Shown in pieces: positions 18,504 to 31,279 of a stretch of DNA of 64,000 nucleotides. The position numbers were made by a program, and so were the translations under genes. Within the stretch, counting starts at the first letter, position 1, and each line of letters opens with the position of its first letter. The notes beneath the pieces were generated by a model that was not told the origin of the DNA, did no database searches, and worked only from the letters and a program-made list of their open reading frames with translations. The DNA is from Microbacterium schleiferi. Its GTDB lineage: Bacteria; Actinomycetota; Actinomycetes; Actinomycetales; Microbacteriaceae. Location: positions 124,001 to 188,000 of the forward strand of contig NZ_JAJGNI010000007.1 in NCBI RefSeq assembly GCF_020781975.1, written 5' to 3'.

Positions 18504-18524
18504 ATATTCCCGATCATGGAATAT
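18504..18524. promoter_or_regulatory. Candidate PadR operator (perfect inverted repeat)
   Basis: ATATTCC (18504-18510), 7-base spacer, GGAATAT (18518-18524): a perfect 7-bp inverted repeat, AT-rich against a GC-rich background. It lies 10 bases upstream of the PadR start and about 75 bases upstream of murC on the other strand, so it could affect both. Confidence 0.65.
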
Positions 18525-18582
18525 CGATACGGTGAGCCTGCGATAGGCCGCGTGCCGAAGGAGTTCCTCAGCGACGCCGACC

Positions 18583-18588
18583 TAGGAT
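18583..18588 (+). promoter_or_regulatory. Possible -10 of murC
   Basis: TAGGAT, 9 bases before ATG 18598. murC cannot be read through from murG because two opposite-strand units intervene, so a promoter is required in this short region. Confidence 0.45.
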
Positions 18589-18597
18589 TGTCGGGTC

Positions 18598-20004
18598 ATG
18601 ATCAGACCCGACCTCAGCCTCCCGATCCCCGAGACCATCGAGGCAGCGCACTTCATCGGTATCGGCGGCTCGGGGATGTCGGGCCTGGCGGGCATGTTCC
18701 TGGATCGCGGCATCCGCGTCTCGGGATCCGACCGCGCCGACAGTGCGGCACTCCAGGCCCTCGCTGCCCGAGGAGCGCGTGTCCACGTCGGGCACGACGC
18801 CGCGCATTTGCAGGATGCCGACACTGTCATCCACACCGGGGCGATCTGGCCCGAGAACCCTGAGTTCGTCACGGCGAAGGAACGGGGACTGCCCGTCATC
18901 CATCGCTCTCAAGCGCTCTACTGGCTGATCGGCCGCCGCCCGCTGGTCTCGGTTGCGGGAGCGCACGGCAAGACGACCTCGACGGGGATGATCGTCACGG
19001 CGCTGCGTGCGCTCGGTGCCGACCCGAGTTTCGTCAACGGGGGAGTCATTGCCGATCTCGGTGTCTCCAGCGGCACCGGTGCTGACGATCTGTTCGTCAT
19101 CGAAGCAGACGAGTCCGACGGCACGTTCCTTCTCTACGACACGGCTGTCGCGCTGATCACGAACATCGACCCCGACCACCTGGACCACTGGGGCAGCCGG
19201 GAAGCCTTCGATGCCGCGTTCGCGAGCTTTGCGAACGAGGCGCGCGAGGCCGTCGTCCTGTCGTCGGACGACGAGGGCGCGCGTCGGATCCTTCCTCACC
19301 TCACCCACCCGCGCGTCATGACCTTCGGAAAGGCGGAAGATGCCGATGTGCGCGTGCACGGCATCCGCACCGACGGACCTGTGTCGTTCGAGCTCACCCA
19401 CGCGGGGCAAACGGTCTCGGCCGCGCTGGCGATTCCCGGAGAGCACAACGCGGTCAACGCGGCCGGGGCCGTGGCTGTGCTCCTGACCCTGGGGCATGCC
19501 TTTTCCGATGCCGTGAAGGCCGTCGAGGCGTTCGCCGGAACGGTGCGTCGCTTCGAACTCCACGGGATCGTGCGCGGCGTCAGCGTCTACGACGACTACG
19601 CACATCATCCGACGGAGGTCGCCGCAGCCCTGGCCGCGGCCCGCACCGTCGTCGGCGATGGACGCATCATCGCGCTGCACCAGCCGCACACCTACTCCCG
19701 GACGCAACACATGGCCGCGGAATTCGCCGAGGTGCTCGAGAGTCACGCTGACCACACCGTCGTGCTCGATGTGTACGGCGCGCGCGAGGACCCGATCCCG
19801 GGGGTCACCGGCGAACTCGTATCGAGCAGGTTCACGGATGCCGAACGCGTCCACTTCGAGCCGGACTGGGCGGCCGCAGCTGCCTACACGGCATCGATCG
19901 CGCGGGACGGGGACTACATCATCACTCTCGGCTGTGGAAACGTCTACCTCATCATTCCCGACGTGCTCGCCGCGCTCGGCCAGCAGGGCGCACCGGCGGA
20001 GTAG
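18598..20004 (+). CDS. murC: UDP-MurNAc:L-alanine ligase MurC
   Basis: Adds the first amino acid to UDP-MurNAc. Seen: [13 protein letters not shown] (N-terminal Rossmann-like domain), [14 protein letters not shown] site (Lys125), the DESDGTF block, [22 protein letters not shown] and [11 protein letters not shown], all MurC signatures. 468 residues, full length. Two bases separate its stop from ftsQ. It leads the second half of the dcw cluster after the inserted modules. Confidence 0.97.
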   Translation: MIRPDLSLPIPETIEAAHFIGIGGSGMSGLAGMFLDRGIRVSGSDRADSAALQALAARGARVHVGHDAAHLQDADTVIHTGAIWPENPEFVTAKERGLPVIHRSQALYWLIGRRPLVSVAGAHGKTTSTGMIVTALRALGADPSFVNGGVIADLGVSSGTGADDLFVIEADESDGTFLLYDTAVALITNIDPDHLDHWGSREAFDAAFASFANEAREAVVLSSDDEGARRILPHLTHPRVMTFGKAEDADVRVHGIRTDGPVSFELTHAGQTVSAALAIPGEHNAVNAAGAVAVLLTLGHAFSDAVKAVEAFAGTVRRFELHGIVRGVSVYDDYAHHPTEVAAALAAARTVVGDGRIIALHQPHTYSRTQHMAAEFAEVLESHADHTVVLDVYGAREDPIPGVTGELVSSRFTDAERVHFEPDWAAAAAYTASIARDGDYIITLGCGNVYLIIPDVLAALGQQGAPAE

Positions 20005-20006
20005 CG

Positions 20007-21149
20007 GTGCGCCGGCCGACTCCGCTCCCGCCCTCCGGGGCCCCGTCGGGCGCTGACGACGAATCCTCGTTGCGCACCCCATCCGGCGGAGACGGCAGAC
20101 GGGGCGTCTCACCCGAGCAACGCGGAGCTGCCCCCACGGACCGGTGGGCTGAATCGGCATCGGTTCCCGTCGAGAGCGCCCCGACGGAGCCGATCGACCT
20201 CACCGGAATCACCGCTCCCGCACCGGTCTGGCCCCTCCCGACCGATGCCGGCACCGGCTCGAGCGCTCGGGATGCCGCCTCCGTCCTTCCCGGCGTTCCG
20301 ACCTGGGCGCTCGGCGCAGACGAGGCCGGAGCAACCGAGCCGCTCGCGGAAGATGCAGCTGCGCCCGGCTCTGACGGTTCGTCGCCGGTGGGTATGCGCG
20401 AGGTGTGGCGCGCTGCGCGTGCGCGGCGGCGCGCGCTCAAGTCCGAGGTGCGGCGGTTCACCGTCAGGGCCCGTCGCCGTCGCGCGGTCTGGCTCGGGTC
20501 CATCGCGGCAGTCGTGCTCGTAGCGCTCGGCAGCGTCGGGGCGGCGTACAGCCCGCTGTTCGCTGTCGAGACGATCACGGTAGCGGGCGCTGAGCAGCTG
20601 GACACCGCAGCGGTATCCGACGCGTTGTCGTCACAGCTGGGCACGCCACTGCCACTTGTGGACGAGAGCGCCATCAAAGCGGCGCTGGTCGCGTTCCCGC
20701 TCGTCGAGTCGTACACCGTCGAGGCCCGGCCTCCGCATGATCTGATCGTGCGCGTCGTCGAACGCACCCCGATCGGGGTCATCGCCTCACCGGCCGGGTT
20801 CACCCTCGTGGATGCCGCCGGCGTCGCGCTCTCGACGACACAGACCCCGGCTCCCGGCAGACCCGTGCTGGAGATCACCGGTGGAACGGCATCCGAAGCA
20901 TTCGAGGCGGTCGGGCACGTGCTGCGGTCGCTTCCCGACACGATCATGTCGCAGGTGACCGCGGCGTCGGCGACGACCCCCAACGACGTGACCCTCACCC
21001 TCGGTGGAACCGGCACCAAGATCGTCTGGGGCAACGCTGACGAGTCCTCGAACAAGTCGGTGGCGCTGGCTGCGGCGATGCAATCGCGCCCGCCGGACAC
21101 GGTCTCGCGTTACGACGTCTCGTCGCCGTCAGCCGTCGTCATCCAGTGA
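20007..21149 (+). CDS. ftsQ: Cell division protein FtsQ (DivIB)
   Basis: Bitopic divisome protein with an extracytoplasmic POTRA domain. 380 residues: a long Pro/Ala/Ser-rich cytoplasmic N-terminus of about 150 residues, one membrane span (about 156-178), a POTRA domain beginning FAVETITVAGAEQLDTAAV, and a beta domain with VRVVERTPIGVI and VDAAGVAL. It starts at GTG 20007, two bases after murC. The low-complexity N-terminal region is much longer than in E. coli but common in actinobacteria. Confidence 0.92.
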   Translation: MRRPTPLPPSGAPSGADDESSLRTPSGGDGRRGVSPEQRGAAPTDRWAESASVPVESAPTEPIDLTGITAPAPVWPLPTDAGTGSSARDAASVLPGVPTWALGADEAGATEPLAEDAAAPGSDGSSPVGMREVWRAARARRRALKSEVRRFTVRARRRRAVWLGSIAAVVLVALGSVGAAYSPLFAVETITVAGAEQLDTAAVSDALSSQLGTPLPLVDESAIKAALVAFPLVESYTVEARPPHDLIVRVVERTPIGVIASPAGFTLVDAAGVALSTTQTPAPGRPVLEITGGTASEAFEAVGHVLRSLPDTIMSQVTAASATTPNDVTLTLGGTGTKIVWGNADESSNKSVALAAAMQSRPPDTVSRYDVSSPSAVVIQ

Positions 21150-21204
21150 TCCGCTGAGCCCACCGGGCCGAGCGGGTGCACGAAAGAACGGGATGTGCGA
21201 CACG

Positions 21205-21230
21205 CCCCCGAAAGCGCGCGGAATCGGGGG
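21205..21230 (+). terminator. Hairpin between ftsQ and ftsZ
   Basis: CCCCCGA (21205-21211) and TCGGGGG (21224-21230) pair perfectly around a 12-base loop. It may attenuate read-through into ftsZ. The 100 bases from the hairpin to the ftsZ ribosome site are unusually AT-rich (TACTTTATACC near 21275-21284) and probably hold an ftsZ promoter, though I cannot assign hexamers firmly. Confidence 0.45.
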
Positions 21231-21329
21231 AGTCGACGCTTAGCTTCGTGTCTAGGAAATACATACCCGGCAATACTTTATACCTCCAGTTGAGGTTGAA
21301 GGTTGCAGGACACGAGCACAGGAGTCGGC

Positions 21330-22463
21330 ATGAGCCAGAACCAGAACTACCTTGCAGTCATCAAGGTGGTCGGCGTCGGCGGCGGAGGCGTCAACGCCGT
21401 CAACCGGATGATCGAGCTCGGCCTGCGCGGGGTCGAGTTCATCGCCGTCAACACCGACGCCCAGGCATTGCTGATGAGCGACGCCGACGTCAAGCTCGAC
21501 GTCGGGCGCGAACTCACCCGAGGGCTGGGTGCCGGCGCCGACCCCGAGGTGGGTCGCCGCGCCGCAGAGGACCACACCGAAGAGATCGAAGAGGCGCTCC
21601 GCGGCGCCGACATGGTGTTCGTCACCGCCGGTGAGGGTGGCGGCACCGGTACGGGCGGTGCGCCCGTCGTCGCAAAGATCGCGAAGTCGATCGGCGCGCT
21701 CACGATCGGTGTGGTGACCAAGCCGTTCTCGTTCGAAGGTCGCCGCCGCCAGAGCCAGGCCGAGTCGGGAGTGGCGCGCCTGAAAGAAGAGGTCGACACC
21801 CTCATCGTGGTGCCCAACGACCGGCTGCTGGAGATCAGCGACCGCGGGATCTCGATGATCGAGGCTTTCGCCACCGCGGACCAGGTGCTGCTGGCCGGTG
21901 TCCAGGGCATCACCGACCTCATCACGACGCCCGGACTCATCAACCTCGACTTCGCCGACGTGAAATCCGTCATGCAGGGGGCGGGCTCAGCGCTCATGGG
22001 AATCGGCTCGGCACGCGGCGCGGACCGGGCGATCAAGGCTGCAGAGCTTGCTGTCGAGTCGCCGCTGCTGGAGGCATCCATCGAGGGTGCGCACGGCGTG
22101 CTGCTGTCGATTCAGGGTGGCTCCAACCTCGGCATCTTCGAGATCAACGACGCCGCCCAGCTGGTGAAGGAAGCCGCCCACCCCGAGGCGAACATCATCT
22201 TCGGTACCGTCATCGACGACACGCTCGGTGACGAGGTGCGCGTCACGGTGATCGCCGCCGGGTTCGACGGTGGCGAGCCGCAAGCGCGTCCGGATGCCAC
22301 CCCGGTGGTCCGTCGCGAGCCCGTCGAGCAGCGTGCAGCCGCAGACTCCGAAGACGAGCCGCAGCGTCCTGAGCAACTGGCTCCGGTGCCCTCGATCTCG
22401 GATGCAGCCTTCGATTCGGCGTTCGGGGACGACGACCTCGACATCCCCGACTTCCTGAAGTGA
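21330..22463 (+). CDS. ftsZ: Tubulin-like division GTPase FtsZ
   Basis: Polymerises into the Z-ring. 377 residues: GTP-binding domain with [11 protein letters not shown] near the N-terminus, tubulin signature GGGTGTG at 103-109, the T7 region [11 protein letters not shown], a variable acidic linker from about 315, and the C-terminal conserved peptide [11 protein letters not shown] that docks SepF and FtsW. ATG 21330 is chosen after an AGGAG ribosome site; an upstream in-frame TTG at 21303 lacks support. Confidence 0.98.
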   Translation: MSQNQNYLAVIKVVGVGGGGVNAVNRMIELGLRGVEFIAVNTDAQALLMSDADVKLDVGRELTRGLGAGADPEVGRRAAEDHTEEIEEALRGADMVFVTAGEGGGTGTGGAPVVAKIAKSIGALTIGVVTKPFSFEGRRRQSQAESGVARLKEEVDTLIVVPNDRLLEISDRGISMIEAFATADQVLLAGVQGITDLITTPGLINLDFADVKSVMQGAGSALMGIGSARGADRAIKAAELAVESPLLEASIEGAHGVLLSIQGGSNLGIFEINDAAQLVKEAAHPEANIIFGTVIDDTLGDEVRVTVIAAGFDGGEPQARPDATPVVRREPVEQRAAADSEDEPQRPEQLAPVPSISDAAFDSAFGDDDLDIPDFLK

Positions 22464-22506
22464 CCGCATCCGCGCCGGCGAGGGTGCGCGGCTCGAGGCT
22501 GCAGTT

Positions 22507-23196
22507 GTGACTGAGTCGGACGCGCAGCTCGCGGATCGTCTGGCGTCGATCGACGATCGTATCGCTGCTGCTGCGCGGCAAGCGGGGCGTTCGCCTGAAG
22601 ACATCACTCGTATCGTCGTGACGAAGTTCCATCCGGCGTCGCTGGTCGAGGAGCTTTATGGCCTCGGCGTGCGCGACGTCGGCGAGAACCGGGTTCAGGA
22701 AGTACTCGAGAAGGTCGTCGGGGTCGGGGATCTGTCCGACCTGCGGTGGCATTTCGTCGGTCAGCTGCAGACCAACAAGGCGCGGGCGGTGCGTCGCGTG
22801 GCCTCGGTCATCCACTCGCTCGACCGCCCGAAGCTCGCCGATGCGCTGGATGCCGAGGCCGAGGTGCCCCTGGACGTCCTGATCCAGGTGAACCTCACCG
22901 ACGACCCCGGGCGCGGGGGAGTCGCCCCGGAGAGTCTTTCGGCGCTCGCCGAGCACGCCGCCGGGTGTCTCGGACTGAGGGTCCGGGGAGTCATGGCTGT
23001 CGCCCCCCTGGGCGAAGAACCTGCCGCAGCCTTCGAACGGCTCGCCGGCCACGCGCACACCGTGCGCCGTGTCTTCCCGGACGCCACCTGGATCTCGGCC
23101 GGGATGACCGGCGATTTCGAAGCTGCAATTCACGCCGGCGCGACACACCTGCGCATCGGCACGGCAATCACGGGTCCGCGCCCTGTGCGCGGTTAA
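22507..23196 (+). CDS. yggS: Pyridoxal phosphate homeostasis protein (YggS/PLPBP)
   Basis: PLP-binding fold-III barrel protein without known enzyme activity that maintains vitamin B6 and amino-acid homeostasis. Seen: PLP lysine in RIVVTKFHP (about residue 40), [11 protein letters not shown], and the phosphate-binding [25 protein letters not shown] split over the C-terminus. 229 residues. It starts at GTG 22507 with GAGGCT six bases upstream. The usual yfiH (laccase-like) neighbour between ftsZ and this gene in actinobacteria is absent. Confidence 0.93.
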   Translation: MTESDAQLADRLASIDDRIAAAARQAGRSPEDITRIVVTKFHPASLVEELYGLGVRDVGENRVQEVLEKVVGVGDLSDLRWHFVGQLQTNKARAVRRVASVIHSLDRPKLADALDAEAEVPLDVLIQVNLTDDPGRGGVAPESLSALAEHAAGCLGLRVRGVMAVAPLGEEPAAAFERLAGHAHTVRRVFPDATWISAGMTGDFEAAIHAGATHLRIGTAITGPRPVRG

Positions 23197-23227
23197 CCTC
23201 GGAGCAGACGAGCAAACGGAGGATGCG

Positions 23228-23692
23228 ATGTCGAACCCCTTGAAGAAGACCATGGTCTACCTGGGCCTCGCCGACGAGGAAGAGGTCTACGACGAGACGC
23301 CAGCGCCTGCGCCCACGCGCAAGTCTGCCGCGGCATCCGTCGAGAAGGCCGCCCCGGTCACGCCGATTCACCGTCCGGCGGTGGTTCGTCAGCCCGCAGT
23401 CGGCGCTCTCAACGAGATCGTCACGGTGCACCCCAAGCAGTACCGCGACGCGCAGGTGATCGCCGAAAGCTTCCGCGAGGGCGTTCCCGTGATCATCAAC
23501 CTCTCGCAGATGAGCGACGCCGACGCGCGTCGTCTCATCGACTTCGCGAGCGGCCTGTCGCTTGGCCTGTACGGCCGCATCGAGCGCGTGACGAGCAAGG
23601 TTTTCCTGCTCTCACCCGAGAATGTTGCGGTGTCGGGTGAGGGTGCCGTGGCGCAAGCGGATCCGGAGGCGGTTCCTTTCCCGCAGACTTGA
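23228..23692 (+). CDS. sepF: Cell division protein SepF
   Basis: Anchors FtsZ to the membrane and aligns filaments in Gram-positives. 154 residues: N-terminal segment [19 protein letters not shown] (amphipathic membrane anchor), a flexible linker to about residue 60, and the SepF/DUF552 core ([51 protein letters not shown]). ATG 23228 follows a CGGAGG ribosome site. Three bases separate it from the YggT gene. Confidence 0.96.
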   Translation: MSNPLKKTMVYLGLADEEEVYDETPAPAPTRKSAAASVEKAAPVTPIHRPAVVRQPAVGALNEIVTVHPKQYRDAQVIAESFREGVPVIINLSQMSDADARRLIDFASGLSLGLYGRIERVTSKVFLLSPENVAVSGEGAVAQADPEAVPFPQT

Positions 23693-23695
23693 TAC

Positions 23696-23995
23696 GTGAA
23701 CGTCATCCAGATCGTTGCCGGAATCCTCAACGCGGCAGTCCTGATCTACATTCTCGTGCTGCTGGCCCGACTCGTCTTCGAGTGGATCCCCGTTTTCGAC
23801 CGTGAGTGGCGTCCTCGTGGCGCGATGCTCGTTGTCGCCGAAGGTGTGTACACCGCGACGGACCCTCCGATCCGTTTCCTCCGTCGTTTCATCCCCCCGT
23901 TGCGGATCGGCAGCATCGCCATCGACTTCGCGTTCGCGCTCACGATGCTCTCGTGCTTCATCCTCCTGTCGGTGACACGCGCCTTCGCAGGATGA
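23696..23995 (+). CDS. YggT-family membrane protein
   Basis: 99-residue protein with two membrane spans (about 7-25 and 75-95) separated by the family loop RPRGAMLVVAEGVYTATDPPIRFLRR. YggT proteins sit next to sepF and divIVA in Gram-positives and are linked to envelope or osmotic functions; the biochemical role is not known. It starts at GTG 23696, immediately after sepF, and 97 bases precede divIVA. Confidence 0.92.
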   Translation: MNVIQIVAGILNAAVLIYILVLLARLVFEWIPVFDREWRPRGAMLVVAEGVYTATDPPIRFLRRFIPPLRIGSIAIDFAFALTMLSCFILLSVTRAFAG

Positions 23996-24092
23996 ATCCA
24001 CCCACGACTATGCTTTGCTGTTATCAACCGTCCACAACCGCGTGCCGGAAGGCACGATCGGCCAGCGGCCGGGCGAACGAAAGAGGGAAGAA

Positions 24093-24680
24093 ATGCCACT
24101 GACTCCGGATGACGTCGTCACCAAGCAGTTCCAGCACGTCCGGTTCAAGGAAGGGTTCGACCCCGACGAGGTCGATGACTTCCTCGACGAGATCGTCGTC
24201 GAGTGGCGTAAAGCCCTGGCCGAGAACGAAGAGCTCAAGGCACGCATCGCCGAACTCGAGTCCGGCGCGCCCGCGGCCCCCGCGGCACCGGCAGAGGCGC
24301 CCGCCGAAGAGGCAGCCCCCGCTCCCGCCCCGGCTGCTCCGGCCAGCACCCCGCTTCCGACCCAGGCAAGCGCCGGCCTGCTCGAGCTCGCGCAGCGTCT
24401 GCACGACGAGCACGTCGCCGAAGGCCAGGCGCGCCACGACCAGCTCATCGCCGAGGCCCAGGCTCAGGCTGCCTCGATCATCTCCGACGCTGAGACTCGC
24501 GGACGCGACGAGATCGCTCGCATGGAGGCCAAGAAGGCCGAACTGGATGCCCGCATCGGCGAACTGCGTGAGTTCGAGCGCGACTACCGCTCGCAGCTGC
24601 GTAACTTCATCGAAGGTCACCTGAAGGACCTCGACTCCTCTTCGACCGACAGCGCGTCGGTCGCGAACATCACGAACTGA
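24093..24680 (+). CDS. divIVA: Polar growth protein DivIVA (Wag31)
   Basis: Coiled-coil protein that marks curved membrane at cell poles and directs polar growth. 195 residues: the conserved membrane-binding N-terminus LTPDDVVTKQFQHVRFKEGFD followed by a first coiled coil (residues about 25-55), an Ala/Pro-rich linker (about 58-90), and a second coiled coil (about 92-180). ATG 24093 follows an AAGAGGGAAG ribosome site; the leader of about 90 bases is long for this cluster and could carry its own promoter. Confidence 0.96.
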   Translation: MPLTPDDVVTKQFQHVRFKEGFDPDEVDDFLDEIVVEWRKALAENEELKARIAELESGAPAAPAAPAEAPAEEAAPAPAPAAPASTPLPTQASAGLLELAQRLHDEHVAEGQARHDQLIAEAQAQAASIISDAETRGRDEIARMEAKKAELDARIGELREFERDYRSQLRNFIEGHLKDLDSSSTDSASVANITN

Positions 24681-24688
24681 GGACGCTC

Positions 24689-25447
24689 TTGGCGTCCCGG
24701 CCACCTCTGCGTCACGCGGCGGCCGGCATCACGATTGCGCTGCTCGCAATCCTGGTGCTGGCCGTCGACCAGTTCACGAAGTACCTCGCGCTGACCAACC
24801 TCCCGCTGCAGGAGTCGGTTCCCGTCCTGGGTGAGTTCTTGCAGTTCTACCTCGTCAAGAACCCCGGTGCCGCTTTTTCGCTCGGTGAGGGGTACACCTG
24901 GATCTTCACCATCGCCCTGGCAGTGGTTGCCGGGGTGATCGTGTGGCTGGCGGCCACCCGCGTGCAGTCACGCCTGTGGGCGATCGTGCTGGGACTTCTG
25001 CTGGGCGGGGTGCTGGGAAACCTCACGGACCGCCTGTTCCGTGAACCCGGATTCCCCGTGGGGCACGTCGTAGACTTCATCAACACACCGTGGATGTGGT
25101 TCTGGATGAGCCCCGCCATCTACAACATCGCCGACATTTTCATCGTGTCGATGATGATCGGGGTGGCACTGCTCGTGATCGTAGGAGTACAGATGGACGG
25201 TAAGCGACACCACAACCGTGAGACGGATGCCGCGGAGGAGGAGACCATCCTTGGCGCCGCGGGGGACGAGTTCCCTCCCGGAGGGGGTGTCGCCGGAGGA
25301 TTTGATTCCGAGTTCCCCGTCGCGGATCCTTACGCCGGGGTGCCCCGTTCCGAGATCGGACTCCCGCCGCTGACAGAGGCCGAGCAGGAGGCAGTGGCCC
25401 GGGAAGCGGACCGGATCGCCGACGAGGAATCCCGCCGCGACTCGTGA
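24689..25447 (+). CDS. lspA: Lipoprotein signal peptidase LspA with C-terminal extension
   Basis: Aspartyl membrane protease that removes signal peptides from prolipoproteins. Four spans with the family motifs VDQFTKYLA, VKNPGAAFS, GNLTDRLF (catalytic Asp) and YNIADIFI (catalytic Asp). The catalytic core ends near residue 170; about 80 further residues form an acidic, Gly/Glu-rich cytoplasmic tail unusual for the family. The best start is TTG 24689, eight bases after divIVA and preceded by GAGGA. Substrates in this window include CtaC and the lipoprotein at 56155. Confidence 0.94.
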   Translation: MASRPPLRHAAAGITIALLAILVLAVDQFTKYLALTNLPLQESVPVLGEFLQFYLVKNPGAAFSLGEGYTWIFTIALAVVAGVIVWLAATRVQSRLWAIVLGLLLGGVLGNLTDRLFREPGFPVGHVVDFINTPWMWFWMSPAIYNIADIFIVSMMIGVALLVIVGVQMDGKRHHNRETDAAEEETILGAAGDEFPPGGGVAGGFDSEFPVADPYAGVPRSEIGLPPLTEAEQEAVAREADRIADEESRRDS

Positions 25448-25510
25448 GCCGTCCCGGTAGGCGAGCTGCTGCGGCATCCGACCGTCGGCCCGCTCGAGAC
25501 GGAAGCTGAG

Positions 25511-26440
25511 ATGCCGGCGCGGATGCTGCCGGTTCCCGACGGCCTCGACGGTGCGCGGGTCGATGCCGGCATCGCCAAGATGCTCGGATTCTCGCGTACC
25601 TTCGCCGCCGAGGTCGCCGAATCCGGAGGCATCAGTGAAGGTGGCAGAGCTCTCGGCAAGTCGGACCGGCTGACGGCGGGAACCGTTCTCGAGGTCGAAT
25701 GGACCGACCGTCGTGAGCCCGAGGTGATCCCCGTCGTCGTTCCGGGTTTTGGCATCGTGTACGACGATGATGACATCGTGGTGGTCGACAAGCCGGCGGG
25801 TGTGGCAGCCCATCCCTCGGTGGGGTGGGAAGGCCCGACGGTGCTTGGCGCACTCGCAGCTGCGGGGTTCCAGATCGCGACCAGCGGCGCACCCGAGCGG
25901 CAGGGCGTCGTTCACCGCCTGGACGTCGGCACCAGTGGACTCATGGTCGTGGCCAAGTCCGAGCACGCCTACGGCGTCTTGAAGGCTGCGTTCAAGGATC
26001 GCACCGTCGATAAGATCTACCACGCGGTAGTTCAGGGCCATCCCGACCCGCTCGCCGGTACGATCGACGCTCCCATCGGGCGTCATCCCTCGCACTCCTG
26101 GAAGTTCGCGGTCACCCGCGACGGCAAGCCCTCGATCACTCACTACGAGACCATCGAGGCCTTTCCCGGAGCCTCACTGTTGGAAATCCACCTGGAGACC
26201 GGGCGGACCCACCAGATCCGTGTCCACATGGCAGCACACCGGCATCCGTGCGTCGGCGATCCGCTCTACGGCGCCGACCCCACGATCTCAGAGCGGCTGG
26301 GCCTGACCCGCCAATGGCTGCATGCGCGCACGCTTGCCTTCGCGCACCCCGCAACCCGCGAGTGGGTCTCGTTCGACTCGCCCGATGCGCCTGATCTCGC
26401 TCATGCCCTCGCGATCCTCCGCGGCGAGGAGCTGGATTGA
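25511..26440 (+). CDS. RluD-family large-subunit pseudouridine synthase
   Basis: Isomerises uridines of 23S rRNA. 309 residues: an N-terminal S4-like RNA-binding domain ([26 protein letters not shown]) and a catalytic domain with the active-site motif [16 protein letters not shown] (catalytic Asp) and the C-terminal [18 protein letters not shown] 25511 follows GGAAG at 5 bases spacing. The order lspA-rluD is widely conserved. Exact target uridines cannot be deduced. Confidence 0.93.
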   Translation: MPARMLPVPDGLDGARVDAGIAKMLGFSRTFAAEVAESGGISEGGRALGKSDRLTAGTVLEVEWTDRREPEVIPVVVPGFGIVYDDDDIVVVDKPAGVAAHPSVGWEGPTVLGALAAAGFQIATSGAPERQGVVHRLDVGTSGLMVVAKSEHAYGVLKAAFKDRTVDKIYHAVVQGHPDPLAGTIDAPIGRHPSHSWKFAVTRDGKPSITHYETIEAFPGASLLEIHLETGRTHQIRVHMAAHRHPCVGDPLYGADPTISERLGLTRQWLHARTLAFAHPATREWVSFDSPDAPDLAHALAILRGEELD

Positions 26441-26445
26441 GCCCT

Positions 26446-26472
26446 GCAGCTTCCGAGGACCTCAGAAGCTGC
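26446..26472. terminator. Bidirectional hairpin between convergent rluD-like and VKOR genes
   Basis: GCAGCTTC (26446-26453) pairs with GAAGCTGC (26465-26472), and the intervening bases add GAGG-A-CCTC. The stem overlaps the VKOR stop codon and can serve both strands. Confidence 0.6.
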
Positions 26473-27055
26473 CGAGAAGATCGAGCCGCAGCTGGGCCGT
26501 GACCGCGATCAGCGCGTAGTCCAGCACGGTGGCAAGCAACGCCCACGAGAAGATCACGCTTCCCACGCGCCGCGCCGCAGGCGCTTCGGTCCACACTCCG
26601 TCGCGCAGCATCCAGCCTGTGGTGAACCAGAAGAGCGGAATCGTGACGAGCCAGATGATCATGCACCAGGGACACAACGATCCGTAGACGAAGATGCTCT
26701 GGAATGCGAAGTAGTGCACGAGAACGAACGCCCCGGCAACGAAGATGCCGTACGTCCGCCAGTACCACCGACGAAGGCCGGATGGTGATGCCAGCTCGCT
26801 GACGCCGGCGTAGACGGGGCCCAGGAACAGCACCATGCCCGCTATCGAGTTGCTGAATCCGAGGATGTTGCCGCCGGGGGAGAGCAGGTTGGGGCCGCAC
26901 GTGACCAACACACCCCACTGACACGAGATGATCGCATCCGCGCCGGTGAGCTGACCGATGTACTCCAGGTACAGCAGGAACGCGACGATGGCGCCGAGGA
27001 TCCCGCCGACGATCCAGAAGACGGCGAGGGCGACGGTGGGTCGGTGCAGGGCCAC
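26462..27055 (-). CDS. VKOR-family thiol oxidoreductase (membrane)
   Basis: Reoxidises periplasmic-type thiol oxidases using quinone, supporting disulfide formation outside the membrane. 197 residues, about five spans, with the loop cysteines Cys45 and Cys53 (CQWGVLVTC) and the redox motif CPWC at 128-131 in a membrane helix. Start: GTG 27055; GACAAT lies six bases upstream on the minus strand, the leaderless geometry seen elsewhere here. No DsbA-like partner is encoded nearby. Confidence 0.9.
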   Translation of the reverse strand: MALHRPTVALAVFWIVGGILGAIVAFLLYLEYIGQLTGADAIISCQWGVLVTCGPNLLSPGGNILGFSNSIAGMVLFLGPVYAGVSELASPSGLRRWYWRTYGIFVAGAFVLVHYFAFQSIFVYGSLCPWCMIIWLVTIPLFWFTTGWMLRDGVWTEAPAARRVGSVIFSWALLATVLDYALIAVTAQLRLDLLGSF

Positions 27056-27110
27056 CCGCCCATTGTCGGTACCGGTCAGGGCGCTGCGTCGACGGCCGAG
27101 CCGGACTTAA

Positions 27111-27608
27111 TCAGGCAGAGGGAGGCTGCGCGTCGCTGCCGCCTGTCACGAACCGAGCCTCGCCGTGATCCGGCGTTGCCGCAGCGATGCGAGCGCGCAT
27201 GTCGGCATCCACGTCGCCCAGGGCATCGAGCGGGTACCAAGCGACCTCCGTCATCTCGCCGTCGACGGGAACCGGGTCGCCCGAAATCCATGTGCACCGG
27301 AAAGTGAGGTCGAGGTAGTCGCTCTGGTCCCCGTTGGCGTAGGTGATCCTCGGGATCTGATGCACCCACGCGAGCCGATCGGCACGGATGACGACACCGG
27401 CCTCTTCGGCAGCCTCCCGCACCGCGGCATCCGCCGGCTCTTCGCCCGGATCGACGATGCCGGTGATGGGGGTCAGGGCGTGATTGTCGGAGCGACGGCC
27501 CAGCAGGACCTCACCGCCGCGGATGATGACAGCGGTGACGCCGACGAGGGGGAGCGGGCGGGTGCCGACGAATCGGCGCAGCTCAAGGATGAAGTCGGGA
27601 GTTGGCAC
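27111..27608 (-). CDS. NUDIX hydrolase
   Basis: Hydrolyses a nucleoside diphosphate linked to another moiety. The NUDIX box is nearly canonical: GIVDPGEEPADAAVREAAEEAG, with the REAAEEAG metal-binding helix. 165 residues. GTG 27608 (PTPDFILELRRFVG) is chosen because TACGGT lies six bases upstream and because longer frames run into non-coding DNA. Divergent from dnaE. The substrate cannot be predicted. Confidence 0.88.
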   Translation of the reverse strand: MPTPDFILELRRFVGTRPLPLVGVTAVIIRGGEVLLGRRSDNHALTPITGIVDPGEEPADAAVREAAEEAGVVIRADRLAWVHQIPRITYANGDQSDYLDLTFRCTWISGDPVPVDGEMTEVAWYPLDALGDVDADMRARIAAATPDHGEARFVTGGSDAQPPSA

Positions 27609-27663
27609 ACGGCAACCGTAGCCGCCTCGGCGGGCCAGGCGAGCCGGCGTCCGAGCCCGAACG

Positions 27664-27669
27664 TAGACT
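27664..27669 (+). promoter_or_regulatory. -10 hexamer of dnaE (leaderless type)
   Basis: TAGACT, six bases, ATG 27676. No Shine-Dalgarno sequence precedes the start, which fits leaderless initiation. Confidence 0.5.
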
Positions 27670-27675
27670 CTCGGC

Positions 27676-31194
<3,519 letters not shown>

Positions 31195-31212
31195 CTCCGC
31201 CCCGTACGGCGA

Positions 31213-31227
31213 CCGAACTGCGTTCGG
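31213..31227 (+). terminator. Short hairpin after dnaE
   Basis: CCGAAC-TGC-GTTCGG, perfect 6-bp stem with a 3-base loop, 18 bases after the dnaE stop. There is no T-run, so terminator activity is uncertain. Confidence 0.4.
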
Positions 31228-31267
31228 GCGATGCATGCCCTGGGCGCTTCACGCCTCGCGCGAGCGA

Positions 31268-31273
31268 TAGCGT
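31268..31273 (+). promoter_or_regulatory. -10 hexamer of hisD (leaderless type)
   Basis: TAGCGT, six bases, ATG 31280. Confidence 0.45.
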
Positions 31274-31279
31274 AGATGG

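Noticed and set aside
18568..20160. 530-codon minus-strand frame opposite murC
   Set aside because: No recognisable motifs and no ribosome site; murC motifs on the plus strand are complete.
21279..21284. TATACC as a definite ftsZ -10
   Set aside because: No acceptable -35 at 16-18 bases and several alternative hexamers in the same AT-rich stretch; left as a possibility only.
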